Source: Rhodococcus sp. 06-235-1A
GTDB taxonomy: Bacteria; Actinomycetota; Actinomycetes; Mycobacteriales; Mycobacteriaceae
DNA length: 64,000 nt
Direction of reading: 5' to 3'
NCBI RefSeq assembly: GCF_002258785.1
Contig: NZ_NOYI01000013.1
Span: forward strand, 186,001 to 250,000
Positions 9,613 through 18,419 of the stretch are shown here, piece by piece (positions within the stretch are counted from its first letter, which is position 1; the number at the start of each line of letters is the position of its first letter). The notes below the pieces were generated by a model. It was not told the DNA's origin, made no database searches, and was given only the letters and a program-made list of their open reading frames with translations. The translations under genes and the position numbers were made by a program.

Positions 9613-10500
9613 ATGCCGGAATCCCTGCTCTGCGGGCTGATCGGGACAGGTATCGGCAAGTCGCTCACGCCTGCGATGCACGAAAAGGAGGGTGCCGAGC
9701 AGGGGGTGAAGTACCTCTATCGCATCATCGATCTCGACCGACGCGGGCTGACTGTCGAGGACCTGCCCCGTCTGGTTGCAACCGCCGCCGACCTGGGATT
9801 TCGTGGGCTGAACATCACCCACCCGTGCAAGCAACGCGTCATCGGTTGCCTGGACGAGCTCTCCGACGATGCCGCCCGGCTCGGGGCCGTGAATACTGTG
9901 GTGTTCGAGGACGGCCGAGCCGTCGGCCACAACACCGACTGGTCCGGATTCGATCGCAACTTCGCCCGCGGCCTGCCGGGTGCCGACATCGGTGATGTGG
10001 TGCAACTCGGTGCGGGGGGAGCGGGCGCCGCCGTTGCCTACGCCATGGCGCGCCGCGGCGCAGCCAGGCTCACGTTGGTGGACGCCGATCCTGTTCGGGC
10101 ACAGCAACTCCGAGATTCCCTGTCGGCGATGTTCCCCGCTGTCGAGCTCGCCTCGGCCGGCCTCGACCGTCTCGGTTCCGTCCTCGAATCCGCAACCGGA
10201 CTGGTGCACGCCACTCCGATCGGCATGGTGGAGCACCCGGGATCGGCTGTGCCAGAGCACCTCCTGAATCCGTGCATGTGGGTGGCCGAGGTGGTCTATC
10301 GACCGGCGGAGACCGAATTGCTCTCGACTGCAGAGAGACTGGGTTGTCGCACGCTCAGTGGAACCGGCATGGCCGTTTTCCAGGCCGCCGACGCCTTCGA
10401 GATCTTCACCGGTCGCACGGCCGATGCGGATCGCATGATCGCCCACATGAGTTCGATGATCGAGCACGAGGATCACGTTGCTGCAGGAGCCAGCGTATGA
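9613..10500 (+). CDS. shikimate/quinate dehydrogenase (catabolic AroE/QsuD type)
   Basis: NAD(P)-dependent oxidoreductase of 295 residues that oxidises shikimate to 3-dehydroshikimate and/or quinate to 3-dehydroquinate. It starts at ATG 9613 after GAGGAGATCGAC. The substrate domain carries GIGKSLTPAMHEKEG near residue 13 and NITHPCKQ near 72, where the K is the catalytic lysine equivalent; NTDWSGF near 114 supplies the aspartate. The nucleotide motif GAGGAGAAVAYA is near 136. HPCKQ and NTDxSGF resemble the catabolic corynebacterial QsuD type rather than biosynthetic AroE. It overlaps the dehydratase gene by ATGA, so the product is probably handed to that enzyme. Confidence 0.85.
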   Translation: MPESLLCGLIGTGIGKSLTPAMHEKEGAEQGVKYLYRIIDLDRRGLTVEDLPRLVATAADLGFRGLNITHPCKQRVIGCLDELSDDAARLGAVNTVVFEDGRAVGHNTDWSGFDRNFARGLPGADIGDVVQLGAGGAGAAVAYAMARRGAARLTLVDADPVRAQQLRDSLSAMFPAVELASAGLDRLGSVLESATGLVHATPIGMVEHPGSAVPEHLLNPCMWVAEVVYRPAETELLSTAERLGCRTLSGTGMAVFQAADAFEIFTGRTADADRMIAHMSSMIEHEDHVAAGASV

Positions 10501-12386
10501 CCGCCATCGCCACGTCCGTCGCCACGGTCTCGCTCAGCGGATCACTGGACGAGAAGATGCGCGCGATTGCCGATGCCGGGTTCGACGGCTTCGAGGTGTT
10601 CGAGCCGGACCTGATCAGCTCACCCGATCTCCCGGGAGACATCGCGAAGAAGGCCGCCGATCTGGGCCTGAGCCTCGATCTCTACCAACCGTTTCGCGAC
10701 GCCGACTCGGCCGACCCGGATCAGTTCGCCCGCAACCTCGTTCGCCTCGACCGCAAGTTCGACGTGATGGAGCAACTGGGATGCGACCTGCTCTTGGTGT
10801 GCTCCTCGCCGCTGGCCGGTGCGGTACACGAGGACGGCCTACTGATCGAACAGATGGCAATTCTGGCCGAGCGTGCCCACCGACGCGGAATGCGATTGGC
10901 GTACGAGGCGTTGGCCTGGGGCTCGCACGTCGACACCTATCGGCACGCCTGGGACATCGTGCGGCAGGTCGACCATCCGGCACTCGGGACCTGCCTGGAC
11001 AGCTTCCACATTCTCTCCCGCGGTGACGATCCCGCAGGAATTCGCGACATCCCCGGCGAGAAGATCTTCTTCCTGCAACTGGCCGACGCACCCCACCTGG
11101 TGATGGACGTCCTGCAGTGGAGCCGCCACCATCGGTGTTTCCCCGGGCAGGGCAACTTCGATCTGGCTCGCTTCGGAGCGGACGTGGTCGCCTCCGGCTA
11201 CACCGGACCGTGGTCGCTCGAGATCTTCAACGACGTCTTCCGGCATTCCGATACCGGGCGAACGGCATCGGACGCCCATCGCTCGCTGCTGTATCTGCAG
11301 GAGCAGGTACGCGGCATCGAAACACCCACCGCCGAAACAGATCTGTTCTCCCCACCGCCGCCCGGCCCGATCGAGAACGTCGTGTCCCTACGGATCGCGG
11401 CCGGTCCGGCGAAGGCAGCACAGCTGGGTACCGTCCTGCGCCAGTTGGGCTTCGACCTGACCGCCGCACACAGTGAACACGGACTGTCGTTGTTCACCCA
11501 GGGTCCACTGGCGGTAGCAGTGGACACCACGGTGGACACACTGTGGACCGCGCCCGGCGTGCCCGCGCACCTACCCGCGCTGGCTCAGATCGGCGTTCGT
11601 AGTGAGCGCCCCGATCTGTGGCTCACTCGGGCGCGCGCACTCGGAGTCACTGCATCGACCGTCACCATGCCCGGCGTTGCCGACGCGAGCGATGCGGTGG
11701 TTCGCCTCGCCGTGACCGGTGCGACCTCGCTCGATCTGCGCACCCGCGACAGTGCGGGTGCCTGGCAGTCGGCGTTCGATCTGGCACCCAGGGTGATGGA
11801 ACACAACGATGCGTGTGTCTCCCACGTCGACCACATCGCTCTTGCGGTACCCGCGGAGAGCTGGGACGGCGTGATGCTGTTGCTGCGCTCGGTGTTCGGC
11901 ATGGTGCCCCGCGACGGGCAGGACGTCGTCGACGCGATCGGCCTGGTGCGAAGTCAGGCCCTCACGCTGGCCACCGCAGGCGGCACGATCCGGCTCTCGC
12001 TCAACATGGTTCCCGGCCGCCCGTCCGACTCGGACCCGCTGCCTGCCGCCCGCCGCGGAGGCGTCGGACACGTCGCGTTCGGGTGCGAGGACATCTATGC
12101 CACGGCGTCGGCGATGGTCGCCCGCGGGCTCACCCCGTTGCGTATCTCTCCCAACTACTATCGCGATCTAGACGCACGGTTCGAGCTCGGATCCGACACC
12201 CTGGACGCGATGCAGCGCCTGGGAATTCTGTACGACGCAGACGCGTCCGGCGGGGAGTTCTTCCACTTCTTCACCGGAACCGTGGGCGACGACCTGTTCT
12301 TCGAGGTGGTCCAGCGAGTAGGTGGCTACGAGGGGTACGGGGAGACCAACTCGGCTGTGCGCCTTGCTGCGCAACTCAGGTACTGA
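10497..12386 (+). CDS. qsuB: 3-dehydroshikimate dehydratase, two-domain QsuB type
   Basis: Converts 3-dehydroshikimate to protocatechuate. The ATG at 10497 overlaps the dehydrogenase stop (ATGA), giving 629 residues, close to the length of corynebacterial QsuB. Residues 1 to about 280 form a TIM-barrel sugar-phosphate isomerase-like domain (GFDGFEVFEPDL, MRLAYEALAWG, SLEIFNDVFR), the dehydratase part. Residues about 290-629 resemble the VOC/4-hydroxyphenylpyruvate dioxygenase fold (VSHVDHIALAVP near 442, HVAFGCEDI near 522, GGEFFHFFTGTVGDDLFFEV near 577). The role of this second half in the family is unclear; it may stabilise the enzyme. The product feeds the pca genes next door. Confidence 0.88.
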   Translation: MTAIATSVATVSLSGSLDEKMRAIADAGFDGFEVFEPDLISSPDLPGDIAKKAADLGLSLDLYQPFRDADSADPDQFARNLVRLDRKFDVMEQLGCDLLLVCSSPLAGAVHEDGLLIEQMAILAERAHRRGMRLAYEALAWGSHVDTYRHAWDIVRQVDHPALGTCLDSFHILSRGDDPAGIRDIPGEKIFFLQLADAPHLVMDVLQWSRHHRCFPGQGNFDLARFGADVVASGYTGPWSLEIFNDVFRHSDTGRTASDAHRSLLYLQEQVRGIETPTAETDLFSPPPPGPIENVVSLRIAAGPAKAAQLGTVLRQLGFDLTAAHSEHGLSLFTQGPLAVAVDTTVDTLWTAPGVPAHLPALAQIGVRSERPDLWLTRARALGVTASTVTMPGVADASDAVVRLAVTGATSLDLRTRDSAGAWQSAFDLAPRVMEHNDACVSHVDHIALAVPAESWDGVMLLLRSVFGMVPRDGQDVVDAIGLVRSQALTLATAGGTIRLSLNMVPGRPSDSDPLPAARRGGVGHVAFGCEDIYATASAMVARGLTPLRISPNYYRDLDARFELGSDTLDAMQRLGILYDADASGGEFFHFFTGTVGDDLFFEVVQRVGGYEGYGETNSAVRLAAQLRY

Positions 12387-12393
12387 CCTCGGA

Positions 12394-13605
12394 TCAGCCG
12401 ATTCGCTCGAACACCGCAGCAAGCCCCTGTCCGCCGCCGATGCACATCGTCTCGAGTCCGTACCGAACCTCGCGGCGTTCCATCTCGCGGAGCAAGGTGG
12501 CGAGGATCCGCGCTCCGGTGGCACCGACGGGATGGCCGAGCGAAATGCCCGAACCGTGCGGGTTCAGTCGAGGGTCGTCGGACTCGATGCCCCATGACCG
12601 GGTGACGGCGAGGGCCTGGGCGGCGAATGCCTCGTTGAGTTCGATGAGTCCCATATCGTCGAGGCTCAGACCGAGACGGCCGAGCGCTTTCTCGCTGGCG
12701 GGCACCGGGCCGATTCCCATGGTGCGCGGAGCGACTCCGGCGACACCCCAGCCGGCCAGTCTGGCCAACGGTCGCAGACCCAGTGCTGCAGCCTTGTCCG
12801 GGGTGGTGACGATCGCGAGAGCCGCACCGTCGTTCTGTCCGCTCGCATTTCCGGCCGTGACCGTCGACTCGGAATCGATCGACGCGCGAATCGCCTTCAG
12901 CTTCGCCAGTGATTCCACGGTGGTGTCGGCACGGGGATGTTCGTCGGTGGTGACGAGGAGTGGTTCCGACTTACGTTGGGGCACTGATACTCCCACGATT
13001 TCCTCGGCGAACACGCCGCTGTTCTGTGCGGCGACTGCGCGCTGGTGGGACTGGACCGCCAGCGCGTCCTGATCGGCGCGGCTGATCGAGAATTCCGCAC
13101 GAAGGTTCTCCGCTGTTTCGATCATGCCGCCGGGGACCGGGAAGTTCTTGCCGCCCGCGGTCACTCGGGCCCGAGCGAGTCTGTCGGACAGGGCCACTGC
13201 CTCGGCCTTGACGCCCCAGCGCATTCCGGTGGCGTAGAACTCGGTCTGGCTCATGCTCTCGACGCCGCCGGCCAGAACCAGATCGTTGCCGCCGGACTGC
13301 ACCTGCATGCATGCCTGCAACACCGCCTGCAGGCCGGAACCACACCGCCGGTCGACCTGCATGCCCGGGACGTCGATACCCAGGTCGGCGTCGAGCGCTG
13401 CGATGCGCCCGATCGCCGGTGCGTCACCATTGGGGGACGCCTGGCCCAGGATGACGTCGTCGATGTCGGTACCGGAGATACCGGTTCGGGCAACGAGTTC
13501 CGCGATGACGGTGCTGGCCAGGGCCTGAGCGGAGATGTCTCGGAACTGACCGCCGAAGCGGCCGACCGGAGTTCGAAGGGGTTCGCAGATCACGGCGTCA
13601 GGCAT
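12394..13605 (-). CDS. pcaF: 3-oxoadipyl-CoA thiolase
   Basis: Cleaves beta-ketoadipyl-CoA with CoA to succinyl-CoA and acetyl-CoA, the last step of the protocatechuate branch. The ATG at 13605 is preceded by GAGGAAACACCC and gives 403 residues; an upstream in-frame start would lie inside pcaR without a comparable site. Nucleophile Cys88 is in DRRCGSGLQAV, the His is in SLGHPVGATG near 355, and the acid/base Cys is in CIGGGQG near 386. Thiolases of this class cannot be told from acetoacetyl-CoA thiolases by these motifs, so the assignment rests on position in the pca cluster. Its start overlaps the end of pcaR by 8 bp. Confidence 0.85.
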   Translation of the reverse strand: MPDAVICEPLRTPVGRFGGQFRDISAQALASTVIAELVARTGISGTDIDDVILGQASPNGDAPAIGRIAALDADLGIDVPGMQVDRRCGSGLQAVLQACMQVQSGGNDLVLAGGVESMSQTEFYATGMRWGVKAEAVALSDRLARARVTAGGKNFPVPGGMIETAENLRAEFSISRADQDALAVQSHQRAVAAQNSGVFAEEIVGVSVPQRKSEPLLVTTDEHPRADTTVESLAKLKAIRASIDSESTVTAGNASGQNDGAALAIVTTPDKAAALGLRPLARLAGWGVAGVAPRTMGIGPVPASEKALGRLGLSLDDMGLIELNEAFAAQALAVTRSWGIESDDPRLNPHGSGISLGHPVGATGARILATLLREMERREVRYGLETMCIGGGQGLAAVFERIG

Positions 13606-14416
13606 GGGTGTTTCCTCGCTTGTCGTTGGGTCCGGCACTCACCCGGAGCAAATCGGTCTCGATGGCGTGGGTGGCGTCGAGCAAGGCCGGGAGCAGTTCG
13701 GTGCGGACGGCGTCCGCGGAATGACGCGCAGCTTGAGTCGAGACGTTGGCCGCGGCGACAACCACGCCGTTGTTGTCGTGAATGGGGGCGGCAATCGACC
13801 GCAGTCCTTCTTCGAGTTCCTGATCCACCAGACAGAAGCCCTCGTCTCGTACCCGTTCGAGTTCGCGTCCGAGCGCGTCGGCGGTGGTGATGGTCTTGCC
13901 GGTGAGCGGAGTCAGGCGGACTCGATCGAGATAGGCCGCGAGCTCATCGGCCGGAAGGCCGGCGAGCAGCACACGCCCCATCGAGGTGGCGAACGCGGGG
14001 AAACGCGTGCCGATGTTGATACCGACGGTCATGATGCGGCTGACCGGAACTCGCGCGACGTACACGACGTCGTCGCCGTCCAGAATCGAGACCGAGGACG
14101 ATTCTCGGACCCGTTCGGCGAGAGCTTCCAGATGAGGCCCCGAGACTTCGGGCAGGGACAGACTCGACAGGTAGCTGTACCCCAGTTCGAGCACACGCGG
14201 GGTGAGCCAGAACATCGAGCCGTCGGTGCGCACGTAGCCGAGTTCGACGAGCGTGAGCAGAAACCGTCGGGCGGTGGCGCGGGTGAGTTCGGTTGCCCTC
14301 GCGACATCGGAGAGTGTTCGACGCGGATGCTCGGCATCGAAGGCCCGAATCACCGCAAGGCCACGGCCGAGCGATTGAACGTAGTCCGAGGACGGCGACG
14401 GCGCGTCTGCGTTCAC
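13598..14416 (-). CDS. pcaR: IclR-family regulator of the pca genes
   Basis: Predicted regulator of 272 residues that probably responds to beta-ketoadipate or protocatechuate. The winged helix is at about 12-75 (SLGRGLAVIRAFDAEHPRRT, TRATARRFLLTLVELGYVR), followed by the IclR effector domain (VGINIGTRFPAFATSMGRVL near 132, GLRSIAAPIHD near 215). Members in this exact context are PcaR/PcaU/PobR types. It overlaps pcaL by ATGA-like coupling upstream (pcaL ends at 14413) and pcaF downstream, so it is transcribed within the operon it probably controls. The direct repeats between pcaH and pcaI are the best candidate for its operator. Confidence 0.88.
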   Translation of the reverse strand: MNADAPSPSSDYVQSLGRGLAVIRAFDAEHPRRTLSDVARATELTRATARRFLLTLVELGYVRTDGSMFWLTPRVLELGYSYLSSLSLPEVSGPHLEALAERVRESSSVSILDGDDVVYVARVPVSRIMTVGINIGTRFPAFATSMGRVLLAGLPADELAAYLDRVRLTPLTGKTITTADALGRELERVRDEGFCLVDQELEEGLRSIAAPIHDNNGVVVAAANVSTQAARHSADAVRTELLPALLDATHAIETDLLRVSAGPNDKRGNTHA

Positions 14417-15594
14417 GAGGTACCCGATTCGGCCTCGGCGGAGGTCTCGGCAATCGCCGCGTTCGCGAGCGCGAATGCGCTGTTGCTGTTCGGAACTCCC
14501 GCGTACACCGCGGTGTGCAGGAACACCTCCGCCAGTGTGTCCGGTGCCGTGCCTGCTCGTAGGGCCGCGCGAATGTGCATGTCGAGTTCGTGTTGATTAC
14601 CCACGGCCGTCAGGATCGCCAGGGTCAGCAGTCTGCGGGTGTGATGGTCGAGTCCGGGACGATTCCAGATGTCGCCCCATGCGGTGCGGGTGATGAAATC
14701 CTGGAACGGTGCGGTGAACTCGGTCCGGGCCGAGATGCTGCGGTCGACGTGTGCGTCGCCGAGGACACTCCGTCGAACCGCCATCCCGGCGTCGTGGGCG
14801 GCGGACCGGCCGGTGGAATATGCATCTGCTCCGATGTGGGCTGCGATCGCTGCGGTGATCCGGCCGGATTGCTCGACGTTGGCCAGATGGGCGGCCGGGT
14901 CGAGCACTTCGAGGCTCGATCCGGCGACTCCGTCGGCAATGAGCTTCAGGTCCTCGGGGGTGGTCGAGGGATCTTGACGGCCTGCGATCACGAGGGTCGG
15001 GGCGCTGATTCGACCGAGGTCTGCGCGAGAATCCCAGTTGGACAGCGCTTCACAGCACGATGCGTAGCCCTCGTCGGAGGTCTCGACGATCATCTGCCGG
15101 TGCCGGTCGACGAGATCGGTGTCGCGGGCGGCGAGTTCGGGAGTGAACCACCGGTCGAGTACCGCGTCGGCCAGTGAGGCGGTTCCGGAGGCGCGGACCG
15201 TGGCCGCGCGATCGAGCCACTGCGCAGGCTCACCGAACTTGGCGGAGGTGCACAGCAACGTCAGTGTCCGCACTCGCTCCGGCCGATGGATGGCGATCCA
15301 CTGCGAAACGGCACCGCCGAGCGAGAGGCCGACGATGTGAACACGCTCGAGATCGAGTGAATCGAGTAGTGCCAGAACATCTTCGGCCAGTTCCGCGACG
15401 GAGTACGGGCCGGGCGGCACCGGCGATGCCCCGTGCCCACGAAGATCGATGGCGACTACGTGGGCGGAAGCGGAGAGCGGTCCGATCTGTGGGTTCCACA
15501 TCGATCGATCGGAACCGAGTGAGCCGATCAGCACGACGGTCTCTGCGTCCGGGCGGGGTCCTTCGGTGCGTTCGTGAGCAAGTGCGACGGTCAT
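14413..15594 (-). CDS. pcaL: 3-oxoadipate enol-lactonase / 4-carboxymuconolactone decarboxylase fusion
   Basis: Bifunctional enzyme of 393 residues that decarboxylates gamma-carboxymuconolactone and hydrolyses the resulting enol-lactone to beta-ketoadipate. The ATG at 15594 overlaps the pcaB stop (ATGA); the longer open frame is a shadow of pcaB. The N-terminal alpha/beta hydrolase (about 1-255) has nucleophile Ser91 in GLSLGGAV, a later Asp in IAGRQDPSTTP and a His near AAHLANVE. The C-terminal carboxymuconolactone decarboxylase domain (about 270-385) shows GDIWNRPGLDHHTRRLLTLA and HIRAALRAGT. This D-C fusion is known from actinobacteria such as Rhodococcus and Streptomyces. Confidence 0.93.
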   Translation of the reverse strand: MTVALAHERTEGPRPDAETVVLIGSLGSDRSMWNPQIGPLSASAHVVAIDLRGHGASPVPPGPYSVAELAEDVLALLDSLDLERVHIVGLSLGGAVSQWIAIHRPERVRTLTLLCTSAKFGEPAQWLDRAATVRASGTASLADAVLDRWFTPELAARDTDLVDRHRQMIVETSDEGYASCCEALSNWDSRADLGRISAPTLVIAGRQDPSTTPEDLKLIADGVAGSSLEVLDPAAHLANVEQSGRITAAIAAHIGADAYSTGRSAAHDAGMAVRRSVLGDAHVDRSISARTEFTAPFQDFITRTAWGDIWNRPGLDHHTRRLLTLAILTAVGNQHELDMHIRAALRAGTAPDTLAEVFLHTAVYAGVPNSNSAFALANAAIAETSAEAESGTS

Positions 15595-16940
15595 GCTGAA
15601 CCCTTCGAGTCTGTGGTGTTGTCGGTGCCGAAATGCTGCTCCGAGAGGAGGGCATCGACAAGCTCGGGTGCGTGACCGAGATACGCGGCCGGGTCGAGCA
15701 GTTCTCGCACCGTCGACGGCGCGAGAAATTCGGTGATCGCCGGGTCGGTGTCCAGCGGTGCGCCTGCCGCACACCGAGCAGTGACGATGTCTCGGGCCCG
15801 GTCCGTGTGCGGAGCCAGTGCCCCGGTGACACGTTCGGCGAGAAGTGCTCCGCCCGTCGCGTCGAGATTGCGAGCCATGTTCTCGGAATGAACGTGCAGT
15901 CCGCCGAGGCTCGTGGCGATACGGTGTGCTGCGCCGCCGGTGAGGCGCAACAGATCCGTGATGGATTCCCACTCGGCGTGCCATGCGCCGGCGGCGCGCT
16001 GGTGCTCGTGATCCATGTTCGAGAGCACCGTCGACACTGTCCCCGGCACCCGACGGGTCGCGGCGCGTGCGGTGATGGCCGCGACGGGGTTTCGTTTGTG
16101 CGGCATGGCCGAGGACCCTCCCGGCGCGTCCTCCGACAGCTCACCCAGTTCGGTAGCGGACATGGACACGATGTCGCCGGCGATCTTCCCGATCGACCCG
16201 GCTGCCGTGCCCAGTGCGCATGCGATATCGGCAATCGCAGTGCGCTCGGTGTGCCAGGGCGCTACCTGCTGTGCCAACCCCAATTCGCCGGCCAGTGCGG
16301 CGGCAATGGTGCGGCCGTGTGGATACACGGCTGCGAGAGTGCCTGCGGCTCCGCCGTATTGAACCGGACACGCCTGTCGGACGGCAGTCAGGTGTGTGCG
16401 CACGCGGTAGAGCCCCGATGCCCAGTTCGCGGCGACGAGCCCGAAGGTGGTGGGTAGGGCCTGCTGGCCGAGAGTGCGCGCCGCCATGGGAGTGGTGCGA
16501 TGTGCCAGTGCGAGATCTCGTGCAGCGCGGCATGCGTCGTCGAGTGCGGCTTCGATGGCGACGAGCGCGTTTCTCGAGACGAGCATCAGTGCCGTGTCCA
16601 TGATGTCCTGGCTGGTGGCCCCCGGATGGACTGCGCTGGGCGGAACTGCAGAGGGTGACACCGCCTTGCGAAGCATCGTCACCAGCGGAATGACGGGGTT
16701 CCCGCCGGCGGCCGCATCGAGCCCGAGCCGGGTGATGTCCGTAGACGTCCCGAGCTCTGCTGCCGCAGTGGTGACGATGCCCGCGTGGCCGACGTCGACC
16801 AGTCCGACCGTCGCCGCGGCGCGCGAGAGGGCACCTTCCACGTCGAACATCGCTGTCACCCAGGCGCGGTCGCCCACCAGCGGTGCGATGAAGTCGCCGC
16901 CGAACGTGGGATCGAACAGCGCACCTCGCTCGGATGCCAT
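15591..16940 (-). CDS. pcaB: 3-carboxy-cis,cis-muconate cycloisomerase
   Basis: Cyclises beta-carboxymuconate to gamma-carboxymuconolactone. The ATG at 16940 is preceded by AAGGAGGACA, an excellent ribosome-binding site, and gives 449 residues. It belongs to the fumarase/aspartase superfamily: the signature loop GGSSAMPHKRNP is near residue 277, and HPGATSQDIMDTALML near residue 110 holds another conserved region. The gene follows pcaG after 23 bp and is coupled to pcaL by ATGA. Confidence 0.93.
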   Translation of the reverse strand: MASERGALFDPTFGGDFIAPLVGDRAWVTAMFDVEGALSRAAATVGLVDVGHAGIVTTAAAELGTSTDITRLGLDAAAGGNPVIPLVTMLRKAVSPSAVPPSAVHPGATSQDIMDTALMLVSRNALVAIEAALDDACRAARDLALAHRTTPMAARTLGQQALPTTFGLVAANWASGLYRVRTHLTAVRQACPVQYGGAAGTLAAVYPHGRTIAAALAGELGLAQQVAPWHTERTAIADIACALGTAAGSIGKIAGDIVSMSATELGELSEDAPGGSSAMPHKRNPVAAITARAATRRVPGTVSTVLSNMDHEHQRAAGAWHAEWESITDLLRLTGGAAHRIATSLGGLHVHSENMARNLDATGGALLAERVTGALAPHTDRARDIVTARCAAGAPLDTDPAITEFLAPSTVRELLDPAAYLGHAPELVDALLSEQHFGTDNTTDSKGSA

Positions 16941-16963
16941 TGTCCTCCTTCGCGAATCGTTCG

Positions 16964-17602
16964 TCACAGCTCGAAGAACGGAGTCTCGTCGCCGTCCGGG
17001 TCGGTGTTCTGCAGCACGATATCGAGGTGATAGCCGCCGTCGACCGACCGTGCGACGAGTCTGGCACGCCTGTGCTCGGGCAAGGTGGACAACACCGGAT
17101 CGACCGCGTTGGCCTCGGCCTCGTCGGGGAAGTACACCCGGGTCACCACTCGCTCGAGCATTCCTCGAGCGAAGATGCCGACGTCGATGTGCGGAGCCTC
17201 GACGGCGTCGTTCTCGGCAGGTAGCGGACCCGGCTTGATCGTCGTGATTTTCACCGTCCCGGTCGCGTCGGCGAACGCCCGCCCGAATCCGCGAAAACCC
17301 TCGGTGCGCGGCGCAACCGCGCCCCGCGGGTCGTCGGGATGATCGAACCGGCCGTCGGCATCGGCCTGCCAGGTCTCGATCATGGCGTCGGACATGGGGG
17401 TTCGGGAGCCGTCGATCACAGTGAACGTCACCGTGACAGCACCGTCCGTGCTCGGCGGCACCACGTACTCACCGTCGGGCCACAGCAGACCGATGTGGAC
17501 GTACGGGCCCACCGTCTGCGACGGGGTCTGTCCGAAGGAGGCGGTGGTGAAGTCGGCCCCGGTGACCACGGGGTAGCGCGGCGCGAACTCTGGGTCAGTC
17601 AT
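16964..17602 (-). CDS. pcaG: protocatechuate 3,4-dioxygenase alpha subunit
   Basis: Partner subunit of the intradiol dioxygenase that opens protocatechuate to beta-carboxymuconate. The ATG at 17602 overlaps the end of pcaH by 8 bp and gives 212 residues. The shared beta-sandwich motifs are present (TPSQTVGPYVHIGLL near 25, IETWQADADGRFDHPDDPRG near 75, APHIDVGIFARGM near 137). The alpha subunit lacks the full Tyr/Tyr/His/His iron set, as expected, because iron is bound by PcaH. Confidence 0.93.
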   Translation of the reverse strand: MTDPEFAPRYPVVTGADFTTASFGQTPSQTVGPYVHIGLLWPDGEYVVPPSTDGAVTVTFTVIDGSRTPMSDAMIETWQADADGRFDHPDDPRGAVAPRTEGFRGFGRAFADATGTVKITTIKPGPLPAENDAVEAPHIDVGIFARGMLERVVTRVYFPDEAEANAVDPVLSTLPEHRRARLVARSVDGGYHLDIVLQNTDPDGDETPFFEL

Positions 17603-18311
17603 CGTGGTCGTCTTCCTCGAAGGGGGTGGCACCCCGGCCGCGCAGCACGATGTCGAACCTGAAGCCGAGGGCCCAGTTCTCCTGCGTTGCTTGGTAATCG
17701 AACGTGCTGATCATGCGAGCGCGAGCGTCCTCGGGTGCGGCGTTGTAGATCGGATCCTGGAAGAACATCGGGTCGTCCGGGAAGTACATCTGGGTCACCA
17801 GTCGTTGGGTGAATGCCTGGCCGAACAACGAGAAGTGAATGTGGGCGGGACGCCACGCATTGTGGTGGTTGCCCCAGGGGTACGCGCCCGGCTTGATCGT
17901 GGTGAATCGATACCTACCCTGCGCGTCGGTGAGCACTCGGCCGACTCCGTCGAAGTGCGGGTCGAGCGGTGCCGGCCAGCGGTCACCGGTGTGCCGATAT
18001 CGCCCGCCCGCGTTGGCCTGCCACACCTCGACGAGAGTATTCGGAATTGCCTTGCCGTCGCTGTCGAGTACTCGGCCGTGCACGATGATGCGCTGACCTT
18101 GTGCTTCACCGCCGTTCGTCAGGGTCAGATCGGCATCGGCGGCGGTGACCCGTCCTTCTCCCAGTACCGGTCCGGTGATTTCGGTGAGTCGCTGGGGAAG
18201 CAGCGTCAATGGCTGCGCTGGATGTCGCAGAGTCGTGGTGCGGTACTCGGCGAAGTCTCGCGGGGCGTTGGTGCCCGCTTGATCCCGATAGTCGGGCGGG
18301 AGATGAAGCAT
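17595..18311 (-). CDS. pcaH: protocatechuate 3,4-dioxygenase beta subunit
   Basis: Iron-binding subunit of 238 residues. Fe(III) ligands can be placed by spacing: Tyr105 (GGRYRHTGD), Tyr144 (GAYPWGNHH), His157 and His159 (RPAHIHFS). The spacing of 39, 13 and 2 equals that of the well-studied Pseudomonas enzyme. Start ATG 18311 follows GAGGAACCTTCG. It is the first gene of the minus-strand pcaHGBLRF operon, divergent from pcaIJ across a 108-bp promoter region. The reaction is protocatechuate + O2 to 3-carboxy-cis,cis-muconate. Confidence 0.95.
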   Translation of the reverse strand: MLHLPPDYRDQAGTNAPRDFAEYRTTTLRHPAQPLTLLPQRLTEITGPVLGEGRVTAADADLTLTNGGEAQGQRIIVHGRVLDSDGKAIPNTLVEVWQANAGGRYRHTGDRWPAPLDPHFDGVGRVLTDAQGRYRFTTIKPGAYPWGNHHNAWRPAHIHFSLFGQAFTQRLVTQMYFPDDPMFFQDPIYNAAPEDARARMISTFDYQATQENWALGFRFDIVLRGRGATPFEEDDHDD

Positions 18312-18361
18312 CGAAGGTTCCTCACGATCGTGGTGATCTACGCGATAGCTACCCTACGGCG

Positions 18362-18390
18362 GTGTTCGCATGGTGGCAAGGTGTTCACAT
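18362..18390. promoter_or_regulatory. direct repeats in the pcaH/pcaI divergent promoter, candidate PcaR site
   Basis: GTGTTCGCAT (18362-18371) and GTGTTCACAT (18381-18390) are 10-bp direct repeats differing at one base and set 19 bp apart. PcaU/PcaR-type IclR regulators are known to use repeated 10-bp elements. The second copy overlaps the -35 of the pcaI promoter. Confidence 0.45.
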
Positions 18391-18412
18391 AACGCACGCT
18401 TTCGGGTAGCGT
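18384..18412 (+). promoter_or_regulatory. probable pcaIJ promoter, possibly leaderless
   Basis: TTCACA (18384-18389) and TAGCGT (18407-18412) are separated by 17 bp. Transcription would start at or next to the ATG at 18420, and no ribosome-binding site is visible, so the mRNA may be leaderless. Confidence 0.45.
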
Positions 18413-18419
18413 GGATCGC

